Shown here piece after piece: positions 35,142 through 46,840 of a stretch of 64,000 nucleotides of DNA. This stretch comes from Stichopus chloronotus (Eukaryota > Echinodermata > Holothuroidea > Aspidochirotida > Stichopodidae). The notes under the pieces were generated by a model. That model saw nothing but the letters and a program-made list of their open reading frames with translations, ran no database searches and was not told the origin of the DNA. The stretch lies in NCBI GenBank assembly GCA_021234535.1, contig CM037846.1, positions 16,690,150 through 16,754,149 on the forward strand, written 5' to 3'. Both the position numbers and the translations under genes were made by a program. How positions within the stretch are numbered: the stretch's first letter is position 1; the number at the start of each line of letters is the position of its first letter.

Positions 35142-35761
35142 AAAAAGAAAAAAGTAGAAGAAAGCAGTTTTGCCAATTGAAATGATGCTCCAGTACCAGC
35201 AGTCCCACCCCTCCAATTATTTAGAATTACCTGTAAATGCCTCCTTTGGTATTGGTGCACTTACAGAAACCATGCAGTAATATATACCATACAGTAGCAT
35301 ATATGTGGTATGACACACACATCGGTTTGCTTGATAATTGTATCCCTGAGTTTGCTCCATTTGGTGTTACCCCTTCTGCTTTGAATTATGCATGTTTGTT
35401 ATGTTTTGTGGTTCTCTCTCGTAAACATGAAACTCTTCAAACAATAGTAAAAAAAAGAAAAAAGTAGAAGAAAGCAGTTTTGCCAATTGAAATGATGCTC
35501 CAGTACCAGCAGTCCCACCCCTCCAATTATTTAGAATTACCTGTAAATGCCTCCTTTGGTATTGGTGCACTTACAGAAACCATGCAGTAATATATACCAT
35601 ACAGTAGCATATATGTGGTATGACACACACATCGGTTTGCTTGATAATTGTATCCCTGAGTTTGCTCCATTTGGTGTTACCCCTTCTGCTTTGAATTATG
35701 CATGTTTGTTATGTTTTGTGGTTCTCTCTCGTAAACATGAAACTCTTCAAACAATAGTAAA
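35142..35761. repeat. Perfect 310-bp tandem duplication
   Basis: 35142-35451 and 35452-35761 read identically base for base. The bases just outside (35141 and 35762) break the match. The start of each unit is an A/G-rich 'aaaaagaaaaaagtagaag'. No gene lies in it. Confidence 0.95.
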
Positions 35762-35986
35762 TGTTATGCAATTTTAATGATTTTCAGCATGTGCACAGTT
35801 TTGAGTTTCATCATGTGGTCCAGTCCAACTAGACTTGTAATTTTATTGATTGACTAATGGAATTTTCTGGTATATTTAATCATGTACTCTGTGGACTCTT
35901 CAGCAATCCACACTGTGTACAATCTAGCTGATTGCCGAGTGATTATGAAAAGCAAAAAGAAATGTCAGGTGCACAGCAATTAATAG

Positions 35987-36372
35987 GACATACAGTATTA
36001 ACAGTGACAGACAGTATGAACAGTGACATACATTATGAACAGTGACATACATTGTGAACAGTGACATACAGTATGAACAGTGACACACAGTATGAACAGT
36101 GACATACTGTACAGTATTAACAGTTACATACAGTACAGTATTAACAGTGACATACAGTATTAACAGTGACATAGAGTATTAACAGTGACATACAGTCTTA
36201 GCAGTGACATACAGTCTTAACAGTGACATGCAGTACAGTATTAACAGTGACATACATTATTAACAGTGACATATACTGTAGTATTAACAGTGACGTACAG
36301 TACAGTATTAACAGTGACATACTGTACAATATTAACAGTGACATACAGTATTAACAGTGACATACAGTATTA
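35987..36372. repeat. Minisatellite, about 18-23-bp unit
   Basis: Around 20 units of 'acagtattaacagtgacat' and variants (tatgaacag, cttagcag). Unit length varies by insertion of an extra 'acagt'. The - strand frame across it is only a translated repeat. Confidence 0.95.
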
Positions 36373-39300
36373 CTCATACCAAATGTGTGAAGTCTTTCCA
36401 TGCAGCTCCCTTCTCCAATTATTGCAAAGCTTTTCTCCAATATGTCTCATATTAACCCTTAACAGCCAGTGACCCCTTAATAGCTGATGAATAGGCTTTT
36501 TACAAGTTACAGCTGCATACCAAAATATGACAGTCAGACCAAGCTTTGTACAAGTTTTTCATAGTTTGACCCTGTTGACCTCAAAAGATCGTTAACCTGC
36601 AGGCCAAAAAGAGAAAAAACTTCCTTCAAGATACTGCACTTACACCTAGATCTCAAATATGAACTCAGTGGAAGCTTCCTTTCCATGAGCAACAGTGTCT
36701 TGAAGGTTGTTGTAAGTTTAACCACAGTTGACTTTTAGCCTATCCCCTGAAAAGTAATCCAGGCTGCGTTCGGTAAATGTATCTGATGAACCAACTGCAT
36801 TGCTTAAGTTCAGCTCTCCACTTTCCTCATGCTAGTGTTTGTTTACAAGGTTCCTGTAACTTAAATTTTCTTGACCTCAAATGACCCTCAATCTCCACGA
36901 AGCAACTTGAAGTCTTGTATTCAATGTGGCTTCTTCTCAATGTGGCGTCTTTTTAATGTGGTTTCTTTTTATTGTGAAGTTTGGCTTCCAGTCAAAAATG
37001 GTGCACCTGCGCAAGTCCAAGCTTCCATTACTGTAACTTGAGATGCAGTACAGTCATGTGTACATGCCTGTCACAAATTTACAGGTACCCACAGACAGTG
37101 CAATCATACAAACAGCCAGTGTAGCACATTCTTGCATGACATGCAAGTATGATTGCAACTTTAATGGTGTCAATTATCATTAAAATTTTGAAGTGTCCTT
37201 TGTTGTGAACAAATGAAGCTGCTGTAAATAGAGTATGCAGCCTTTTGTGATTTCAGTCAAGGGGTATGACCTTTCGTTTCTCTTCGTCTTCTTTCCGTAT
37301 CCTCCCCTCCTCTTCACTTGACTGACTTTTATTATTGCTGTATACTGTACATGCACAATCCAATGAATTAGTGGCCAGTGGTCACTGCTCCTTATTGTTG
37401 ATCTGTTTTCAAAAGGCTCCACCTCTCAAAGCTCCATACAGTATATGCAATACGCAATGGATATGCTCCTTCAGAGGTAGTGCACGCATTGTGACACAAG
37501 TTATACACACTGTGCATGATTTTATTCGTATCTTGAATATATTACTTAGTGTACGGGTAGATACATCCATAATGTCTTAAATGATGTGAAGCAAATTCAT
37601 CATATCAGGTCAACATGATTGACTCACATCCCCGAACCTTGAAAACAGGATGAATTCTGTAGGAGGTGGGAAGAAGAGGGTAATTGGAGGTATGAAGTGA
37701 GGTCTTTAGGCGAGGAGATGCTTAATTGGTGGTGTTCATCAAGCTTGGTATAATTCAGTGGTGAGTACTTGGGTGCAAAGATATATTCGCAGAGCTACAG
37801 AGTGTACTTTCCCAGATTCTGTGTATTTTCACACATGTAGACTGGTTGTTGGCCTGAGAACCCACTTGGATGATCCCATATCCCTGTACATAATACTACA
37901 AATGTGGAAGAAAGTCCAGTATTCATCACTACTGTGTTGTACAGTACAGTAATTCAACAAAACTTGAAACTTTCACTATCCACTGGACACAAAAAGTTTT
38001 TCAGAAGTTTACTTTCTGCCCTTCCTTTATTCCTCCATTCAGTCTGTTGAAATTTTTATGGATCAAAAGTCAATATTTGATACTTACATGAGCACTGTAC
38101 AGATTTTCAGTGATTTCTTACATGGTTTTGTCTTAAGGAGAAAATTGCAACAAACCTGTAGATCAGTTTGAGTATCATGACCAGACAGAAATGCTCGCTT
38201 ATGTAGTAGACAGTCAACATTGGTCACTGTTTGGTAGCATGAATAGTAGTTGACTGCCACCAGCAATGTTAAGGTACATTATAACTCCACAGCACTTTTG
38301 TAAATTGTTGCTGATTTATGTTCAGTCAAGTAAAATCCAGAGACTGAAAAAAAAAATAAAGTTTTGCGATGTCGTTGAAGGTAGGTACAGTGTGATAGTG
38401 CATTCATTGAACAAAACTGTAATCTTATGATTGACCTTCAAACATCATAATATGTACAAACCTATGTTTACTGGCTGAACTTTCCAGTGTAATGCGCAGA
38501 CCAGTAGCATATGGCAAAGAATGGTTAATGTGTCATCCAATGTAGGAGCATAAAATTGTAATGAGTAATGATCATTTCATGGTTTCACAGAGGATTTTGT
38601 CGGTTATTAACTTCATTAACAATACTGTGTCTGATTTTTCCATCCTGGCACTTCAGTGGCAGTTATGCAAACAGTACAGTACATGCGCAACGTACATTGC
38701 AATGTATGCGTTGCACAGAAATGTACATTGTTCATGTATATATTAGAAGGATACAGCATAGCTCTACTGTATATGAGCAGTGTTACTGTTTAGATGCTGT
38801 TGGATAATGTGACAGCAGCATATAGTATGTGACATCCTGGTATATTTCAAGTTACAAATTTATACTCAAAAGGTGGACAATACAGTGGTGTGAGTATTCA
38901 ACCAAACAAGTTTGATTGTATGTGCACCTACAGTAGCCTATAGTATATTGCAGGTCTGTGTATTTTTAGCATCATTAAATACTGTATCAACCTGAATGAT
39001 ACCTTCTTTAAAAGAAGAAACATTAGGCACTGCATGTGTGCAATATCCTGAAGTGTAATTTGTTTAAATGCATTTGAAAGGTCTTAAGGTTGTGAATGTT
39101 TCATGTTGGGTATTACCTGCATGCTGCAATACATAGACTACTTTAAATGCTAAACAACCACTTGAATGCTACATAATATGCTGTATGTGTATCACTTTAT
39201 AGTACCTCTAAAGCAGCTGTGCATTTCATTTTTGGCTTTCAAGCATTTTTGAATAGATGAAAACAATATTTACAGTAAATTATATCATTGAAGATTCTTG

Positions 39301-39789
39301 CTATGTATTAAATATTTACCTCAAAAAGTTCAGTAATTTACAGTAAATTCAAGATACTGTACCTATGTACAAAGTATTTTTGCTTTTGGAATAGATTTTT
39401 GTGTTTTTTTACATACAGTACTCTATGACTCAGTAATGCATTAACTCATTTTAGATCTGATATGTTGAAACAAACCATTTACTGTATCAAAAGGGTTATG
39501 ATCATCTGGTTCAAAACTTCACAGTTTGGGTGGAAACCAAGAAATTTAGCAGCAATAAACAAACATTTGCTGAAAGGATGAACAGATGTGAGCCAGACTC
39601 AGCCAGTGTCTTAAATTGGAGCGCAGTGTATACTGTCGTGCTAACAAAATTTAGTGATAGTATGCTGATAAACTTGCTGGCTTGCACCAAAAAAGACTCT
39701 GAAATCTTAATAGAAACACAGAGAAGCAAGCACATAGTAGAACCTGTTTCCTAAGATTGCCAGTAAATTTACTTTAGAAAACAAAAAAA
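36373..39789. other. Non-coding, no gene recognised
   Basis: Contains a short tandem repeat ('caatgtggcttctt' type, 36921-36977) and frequent TACTGTA/TACAGTA words. No exon-like sequence. Confidence 0.5.
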
Positions 39790-40250
39790 TATTCTCTTTC
39801 ACTTGTTCGCTCTAAGATGGATTATTTTAATTGCTTGTATTGTGGTATTAATCAGAGTTTTTAGAGTAACCTACAGTTTGTTCAAAATTGTGCTGCTAGG
39901 TTAATTTATGGTAGAAAGAAAAGAGAACATGTTTCTGACCTATTTATTCAGCTCCACTGGTTTCATGTTTGGGGAAGAATCTTTTTCAAAGTTATGTTAA
40001 TGGTATACAAATGCCTGCATGGCTTTATAGCTCCAGCCTAGTTGTTTGATCTCTTCACCACATCTACTCCATTGTTTTACCAAAGTTTACTTCAAACTTT
40101 TGTGATTGATCATTTGTAATTTGTGGTCCTGAATTGTGGAATACCTTCCCAGGTTACCTTTGGAATGTTCACAGTATCCATAGTGTCAAGCAACACCAAA
40201 AACTTTTTCTCTTTTCAAATGCGCATAATTTTTAAAAGTAATTGTCTTTT
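39790..40250 (+). mobile_element. LINE (CR1/L2-like) reverse transcriptase C-terminal remnant
   Basis: Conceptual pieces match the conserved tail of CR1/L2-type reverse transcriptases: SKMDYFNCLYCGIN (usual SRLDYCNSLLYGL), LQFVQNCAARLIYGRKKREH, LHWFHVWGRIFFKV, MVYKCLHGFIAPA and, in another frame, VICGPELWNTFP. Stops (for example the TAG at 40039-40041) and at least one frameshift between 40042 and 40113 show that it is dead. The endonuclease and RT core are missing upstream. Confidence 0.85.
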
Positions 40251-43017
40251 GCATATACGGTATTTGGTATTCTTTCTGTTCTGTTTCTTGTCATTTAAGA
40301 TGTTTGCAATGTTTTTTACTATAGCACAACCGTGCATGCCTTGTTGTCAAGGTAGAGGCTGTGCTTTTAACCTTTCATTCATTCATTCAGTCATTCATGT
40401 ATTTGATATGGATGACATACCTGTACTGTACAAGTTGCTCTGTTTTGCTGGGACTGCAAGTTTCACATACATGTAAAGCAAATGTACTGTAATAGAAGGG
40501 GTTGTGTCACAGAAAGTGCACCAGTTTGGCCTTGAGTGTTGGAACTGTAAAAGCTAGCAAACAGTATTAGGATCTCAGGATCCCATGGTCAAATTCAGAG
40601 TGGGATCTGTTGAAAAGAGACGGTGAGGAAGAAAACACGAGGAATCATTTTCCAGTTTCATGTGAGTGAAGTTCTCTGAAAGCAATTGGGGTGCCATATT
40701 GTCTTTTTGAATCCCACAAGCAGGGAACTAAATATGCCTTTGACTGGAGCTCTACAGTATTAGTGCACTTTCCTGCATTGTACGGTACAGTAAATACCTC
40801 CAGGGTATGCTCTTCAAGTGTGCAGAGTTAGCTGTGAATGTCCTTGTGAACTTTTCATAAATGGCCTTATTATTTTTGTAAACAATGTCATTATCATAGA
40901 ACTATTTGCCTCTGGTCTTCTAGATCTATTTTGAAAATCTGATTACTGTGCATTGTTGTAGTTTCTCCCATCCTTTTTTTTTTCTTTTCCTTTGCTTGCT
41001 TTGCACTGGTGTGTCATTCTTACTCTTGGGCTATATTTACAGTAATGCAACATACCACCTGAGAAGCGGGCTCCTACCGCTTGTAAGAAATTGAAACTCA
41101 TTCGCAAGAAAACAAACATCAGAAACACTAGCAGCCATACCTGAGGCGAGATTCCAATGCACATGCATTCAGCCACCAAATGGAGAAGATCTAATGAATG
41201 AATAAGCTTCTCCACATGCCACTGCTAACCGCATCTTCAATCCCCCCCCCCCCCCATGGCATTTTTCCACTCTGCTCAGTGAATAACACTGCACAGAAGG
41301 TTGGAGGAGTACATTCCAGTACGCTCGCCGACTCCAAGCCCAGATGCAGCTTTAACGACTCATTGATTGGCCCCGCATCAAAATACAGATGCTCATTAGG
41401 CAGTCGTCTTCAGTAGACGTGTTTAAGGAGTCTTAAGCTTGTGTGTGTACAGTTTGTGTGTGTCTGTGTGTCACATGGATAGCACTATACTGTGCAGTGC
41501 AATATGGTGAAAACAGTGTCAAATGCTATTGTGGCCGTACTGTCTCTAAGTGCTATTAAATGTGAATACAGCAAGGGATATCATTTATAAATAGCCACTG
41601 TGACATCTGGATGTGCCGTTCCGGTCCTCGTCCTCATCGACCGGAGTGAGATTAAATAAGGAGAAGATGATGGGGATAGAAGGATTCGTCATTTTCTAAT
41701 CACCGTCGCCTTGAGGGTTTGCATGACATATTACAGGCAAGGCTCCCCGAGGTGAATGGGGGATGTACTGTTCTGTGCGCATATATCGTGGCCACATGAT
41801 TTGTTGCTGGTGCTGACATTGAGATGTTTGTGTGTTTATCTCTGTGACACATGTTGTGTACTATGGAGCATCTACATCAGTTTATGCAGTCCACGTATTA
41901 AACAGAGATCTGCAAAGTGTTTGGATGAAATGAAATTTTCCATGGAAGTCAAGTCGTTGCGTCAGAAAGCTTCTATTTTGGGAAAAGATTTGCAAATGCA
42001 GTTTTTCCTTTTTTTTGTGTGAATGGTTAAGCATAAATTTCTAACTTTTTGTGCACATATGACAGTATTGGCAATTCTATTTATGCCTGTGCAAGTTATC
42101 AGGACAGACCATAGTGCTGTAGGTGAGATGCAATGCATTTGCGAAACAGGTGGTTTTGTGAATCAGTTTGCTTGTTATGAGGCATTTTTGGAGCCTGTCT
42201 TCAATATTTTGCAAGCCGCTTTATGAGAGAAATTTTTCCAGCGAAAGCTTCGTTCTCGAAAAGGACGGTGAAACGGAAACTTCTGCATTGAAGTAAAGTT
42301 AATAATTCAAAAGGTACAGTATATACGTGCTTGTCGTGTTTTATCTATTTAAACCAATCCAGCACACCATTGTGCTCGTTTTCTGTTGATAGCTTGTATT
42401 TCTTTAAATCCAGAAATGAAATTTAGATTCACTCTCTCTCTCTCTGAGTCCTTTCATCTTTAATGGGGCATGGACTTTGCTAGGTTTGATTTCTGTTCCC
42501 AGGACACCAACTTCTTTTATCACATTTGGTTTTGTGTGCCACAACATACATTGTTTGCATTGTTTGGTGATGTGACCATTCCTGAATCTAATACTGAACT
42601 CTGGAATTTTTGTGCCTATTGTTGATTTCCAAACTTTCATAAACATATCTTGACTTTAGTAGTCGTGGTGCCCATATGTCGTGGCATTGTAGTACAGTAG
42701 CAACTACTGTATGTACTGTAACAAGCTACCTGATGCATACTGCCTTAAATGGATTGTACTTTAAATGTACTGTGTTATTGTGAAGTGAGGAGTTGTCAGA
42801 TTATATTCATGGTCAAGACAGACGTTTGTCGAAAGATTTTTCAAAACATCTTTACTAGCACCTGCAGTGACTTTAACATTACCATGAGTGCAACAGAAAA
42901 TGATACATATTAGGCTACAGTAGTAGGAGTCTGGAAGATCCAGTATATTTGTGCAATAACACATCTTATTACTACAATGGACATGAGGTGACCTGCAAGA
43001 TGTAAAGTGATCATGTT
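40251..43017. other. Non-coding, no gene recognised
   Basis: A poly-C run at about 41241 and a TG-rich strip near 41442-41470 are the main marks. A 67-codon frame at 42023-42226 starts with a hydrophobic stretch but has no other support. Confidence 0.45.
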
Positions 43018-43395
43018 GGAATAACTTGTTATCCCAACAAAATTCCGCAAATTGTCGAGATACTAAGTTTACAATAACTTGTTGTCTTGACAAAATTTTG
43101 CAAATTGTCGAGTAACCAACTTGTGCTAAGCCGATATTTCTGAAAAATTCTGCAAATTATCAATATACCGAATAACTTATTGTCTTCACAAAATTTTGCA
43201 AATTGTCAAGTTACTGACTTACCCTAAGCAGACATCTGAGAAAAAATTTGCAAATCTTCGTTATGCCGACAATTTGCAAAATTTTGTTGAAATAACAAGT
43301 TATTTCTAACTCAGTATCTTGTGTACGTATGTCGGCAACCCCGACAATTTGCAAATTTTGTCGAGATTACAATTTAACTTACAACTCAGTCTCTC
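43018..43395. mobile_element. Foldback / MITE-like element cluster
   Basis: The left arm at 43018-43057 ('ggaataacttgttatcccaa'...) pairs with 43267-43306 read in reverse, with few mismatches. Internal direct copies of 'ataactt.ttgtct' plus 'caaaattttgcaaattgtc' start near 43075 and 43170, and another inverted piece lies at 43341-43375. No transposase is seen. Confidence 0.7.
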
Positions 43396-46300
43396 AACAA
43401 CACGTTATTTGTATACGGTTACTTTACATCTCGTTTGTCACTCTATGTCCGATGTATATTTCATACTTCTTTTCTTGAATTTTTCTATAACCAGCATATT
43501 GTATAACTTGTCTTCACTCAAGATATCCTTGTACAAGAAATTAAATCATGATCACTTAACATCTGACAGTTTTCCCATGGCCTTGTAATCATTTTGTGGC
43601 CATAATGATGGAACTTTGAACTTAGGTCCAATGCAATACAGTATTTTGATTTTGCAACACAATTCAAGGACAGTGTTGAGAATTTGACGATTAAAGAGTC
43701 TTACTGTCTGTTAGCGTAACAGTAATGTCGGCTTGCTGCATGCTTTTTCTACATGGTGACAGCCTACTACTGTTGTGTTATTCACTGTATACACCATTTA
43801 GTATTCCCCTTCAGCGATAAAGAAGAGGCATGAATTCTTTGCTATACTGTACCTTTAAGTTCTTGTTATATGAAACAGGATGCACCCATAAATCTGCCTT
43901 AAAACCCTTCATTAAACGTCCGTTGTTATTTTATTATGTTAGTCTTAAACCAAGCTGCAAAAGATATAGGAAGGACTCATCATTGAAGTACATCACCTGT
44001 TTATTATTGTAGCATAAAGAAAACCTAAATGGTTAAGCTTAGGCTATGTAGAGAGGGGGGGGGGTAGTTAATTTGACTCTTAAAATTGCTTCTTTTGATC
44101 ATCGGTGTATGCCAGCCGCCATTGTGGTCGCATGCCGTATGTTAAGCTCATTCAGACAGTACCGTACCGTACTGTACTGCTGACATTTAATGCAAAGAAA
44201 GAATATTGATTAGATTTCCTTAATTGGGATCTAGTCTGTACATTACATATTTATGGTAGGCTGGGAGTACTATCATCTTGTCGACACACTGTAATTTAGC
44301 AAGTGTGCCTCTGCATAATTATTGTCGGGGCATCGTTGACAGTGAGCTACCAACCTTTCCTTTTTAGCTCAGCTTGATCGCAAACACATCCTGTTACATC
44401 TGCAGCTATATACTGTAAGCTTGCTCTTACTGTACTGGACTCTACAGTAGGGTGAATGGATTGTGTGTATACATTACATCCAACAGTCTGGATTTTGTGA
44501 GGGTGAGTATTTAATACTTGTCACATTCTTTGGTACTTTAGACGACAACACTTCATTGTGAAAGATCAGTGATTGTATCAAGTTTTGGTCAAGTTTCTGA
44601 CACCTTGATTTCTCTCCTCCCATAGAACTATTAGGAATGGAATAAAGGCAGAGTCATTGTGACATGGTGCTATTGTTCAACCCCATTGTTACTTTGAATC
44701 ACATGCTCAACAACCTCTTTATAAATCCATTCAGTACCTAATCTTTCTAATCTGACAATTTCTTTGTCCCATTGCTCCACGTAATCCAGTTGACCTTCCT
44801 GCATCTGTTCCGACAAACAGGAGTCAGACAGGTCTATTGTATGAAAAGAGCAACTGTTATCATAGTTGACACATCCAAAACTGAAAATGATTTTCTCAAG
44901 AGACATTGCGCATTTCTTAATTAACAGTATACTTTGTAATAATAAATGTGCAGTCTACAATTAAGCTTAAATCTATAAAACGACCCACAAATAAGAAAAA
45001 TTGGCATTTTGTTCCACTGCTACCACTTATTTCTTGATAGAGGATATTTTTGAGACTACGCAAACTAAAAAACTTTTCGTAAATAAATTTCTCAGATCTG
45101 TCTGGATCCTTCCTGACAACAAAACTTAGCTTATCATAAAGCTAGATTCTTTCTTAGTTTGGCAAAATTTATGACATATGTGCGCACAAGTGCATATCCG
45201 CGAACATCTCTTCTAATATTACTTAAAAATTATGACAAAAACAACAGTATGGCTGTACAAGGATTTATAGGTAGCACATGATCTTGCCTTCAACTGTTCC
45301 TTAACCTTCAGTAATCCTGGAAGTATAAACTTTGTACCAATTAATGAGGGTTTTGAGCTTTGGGATGTTGGAACAGATCATGACTTCAAAGGGTTATACT
45401 GTAAGCTGCTTTTACTCCATTCGTTGTAGCTTCATGCTCCACCATTCAAAATACATTTCTGGACCGAACCAAAGAGATGTTGTTGGATGTTTGTGACTCC
45501 TCTGTACAGTACATCTCAAAGAACAGACAGGTTTCGAGTGCAACAACCTTTTTGGCGCAGTACATGACTAAGAAAGTGAAAATAAAGTACTACATGATGA
45601 ACAGACACTTGTTCTGAATTGGGCTAATTTGTGCTGTATGTAATACTGTATTAATTATTGTTCAGTAATTAACAACATTAAAGTGTGACATGCCCATAGT
45701 GTATACAATACTGTACTACATACTGATGGTCTGATGGAATCCACACAAAAGTACAAATGAGTGTAGTCAAATTAGTTGTATTTACAGTACTAAAGTAGAA
45801 CATAAAAGAGTTCAGTTTACACTCAGGGATGCATTTACTGTACCTTTTATGGTGGACTGGACTGGACACAAACTGATTGGGGGCCTGTGACTGTATTACC
45901 CTGTGACTGTAACCTAGGGTCACATCTTTAGGAGGTGTGTGAAGATAAAAAATCCCAACAGGCTGGGTGTTTTTTCTGACTATGTGTCGACCCCACCCTG
46001 TTAGTTTCAGACACTAGGAATACCTTCTTCTTCAGGAGGCAGTGAAGAATTGAAGGGGTGCAGTCTTCTCACAAAAAGACATCAAGTGAAACAAACAAAT
46101 CAGCTTAACAAAAAGAAGACAAAGCTTTGCCAAGGGAGGAGAGGGTATGAGTAATGGCAGGACTAGCTAAGCATATCGTCACCATTGGTTGGCTCGGAAC
46201 TTACAAGAAAATTTTGGCTTTTCAAACCCCCCAGATAACAGGAAATGGCACTTCCTGGGTGTACTAGAGTTGAATGTACCTTGAAATATGGATATCATGT

Positions 46301-46750
46301 CTGCAATTAATCAGTTTGTGCAAAAAGAAAAATTAATTTATTAAAATTAGCAGTACATTGGCAAATCAGTATTTTTTAGGTGATACAAGAATAATACAAG
46401 TTTTGCATCCTCTTTCATTTTTTTTTCTTTTTTTGAGTTCTTGAAAATATTTTTTGATGTTCACAGAGTGTAGTCTATGTGGCAATGGCACAATTGCCAC
46501 GTGTGACCCAATCTGCCCATACATACATGTACTGTATGTTTACAAACTGAAAATTAGTACAGCTGCTGATCTCCATTAACTTCAATATCAATTCCATCAT
46601 CACACTGATTTTAGTGATCGTTGTGTGGCCTATCACATCATAGCAGTCTGGAAAACTCTGCAGACAATGATAATTGTGAAATGTCCCATTTTGTGGGGAT
46701 CCCTGGGCACATACCCCACTGGTCCATGCTTAAATCTGTCCTGTATTCAC
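43396..46750. other. Non-coding, one weak exon candidate
   Basis: The only protein-like frame is on the - strand at 44670-44906. The rest holds a poly-G run near 44056 and clustered 'gtaccgtaccgtactgtact' near 44160. Confidence 0.45.
44670..44906 (-). other. Unassigned protein-like open frame (possible exon)
   Basis: A 78-codon frame from ATG to TAG. The second half is acidic and helix-like (YVEQWDKEIVRLERLGTEW, then IYKEVVEHVIQ). A possible donor 'gtaaca' follows 'catgtgattcaaa', which could make it an exon rather than a complete gene. I find no family and no partner exon. Confidence 0.2.
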
Positions 46751-46840
46751 ATTAGCATAAATATGGTAGATCAAACAATTTACTGTCCACCAATAGATTG
46801 GTGGACAGTGAATGGTTTGATCTACTGTATTTATGCTAAT
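46751..46840. repeat. 90-bp inverted repeat (44-bp arms, 2-bp loop)
   Basis: 46751-46794 and 46797-46840 are reverse complements at 40 of 44 positions, separated only by 'ag'. The termini read 'attagcataaata' and 'tatttatgctaat'. It could be a small foldback element or an extruding/transcribed hairpin. Confidence 0.9.

Noticed and set aside
35237..35777. Two identical 72-residue frames starting MPPLVLVHLQ
   Set aside because: They are identical only because they lie in the 310-bp duplication. No other sign of coding.
35987..36372. Regular short repeats considered as a CRISPR array
   Set aside because: Units abut with no unique spacers and vary in length, as in a minisatellite. The DNA is eukaryotic.
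42023..42226. 67-codon frame with a hydrophobic N-terminus (possible secreted peptide)
   Set aside because: Single open stretch in T-rich DNA, with no promoter, no cleavage-site pattern as clear as in the 20-kb gene and no repeats. Kept only as a weak possibility.
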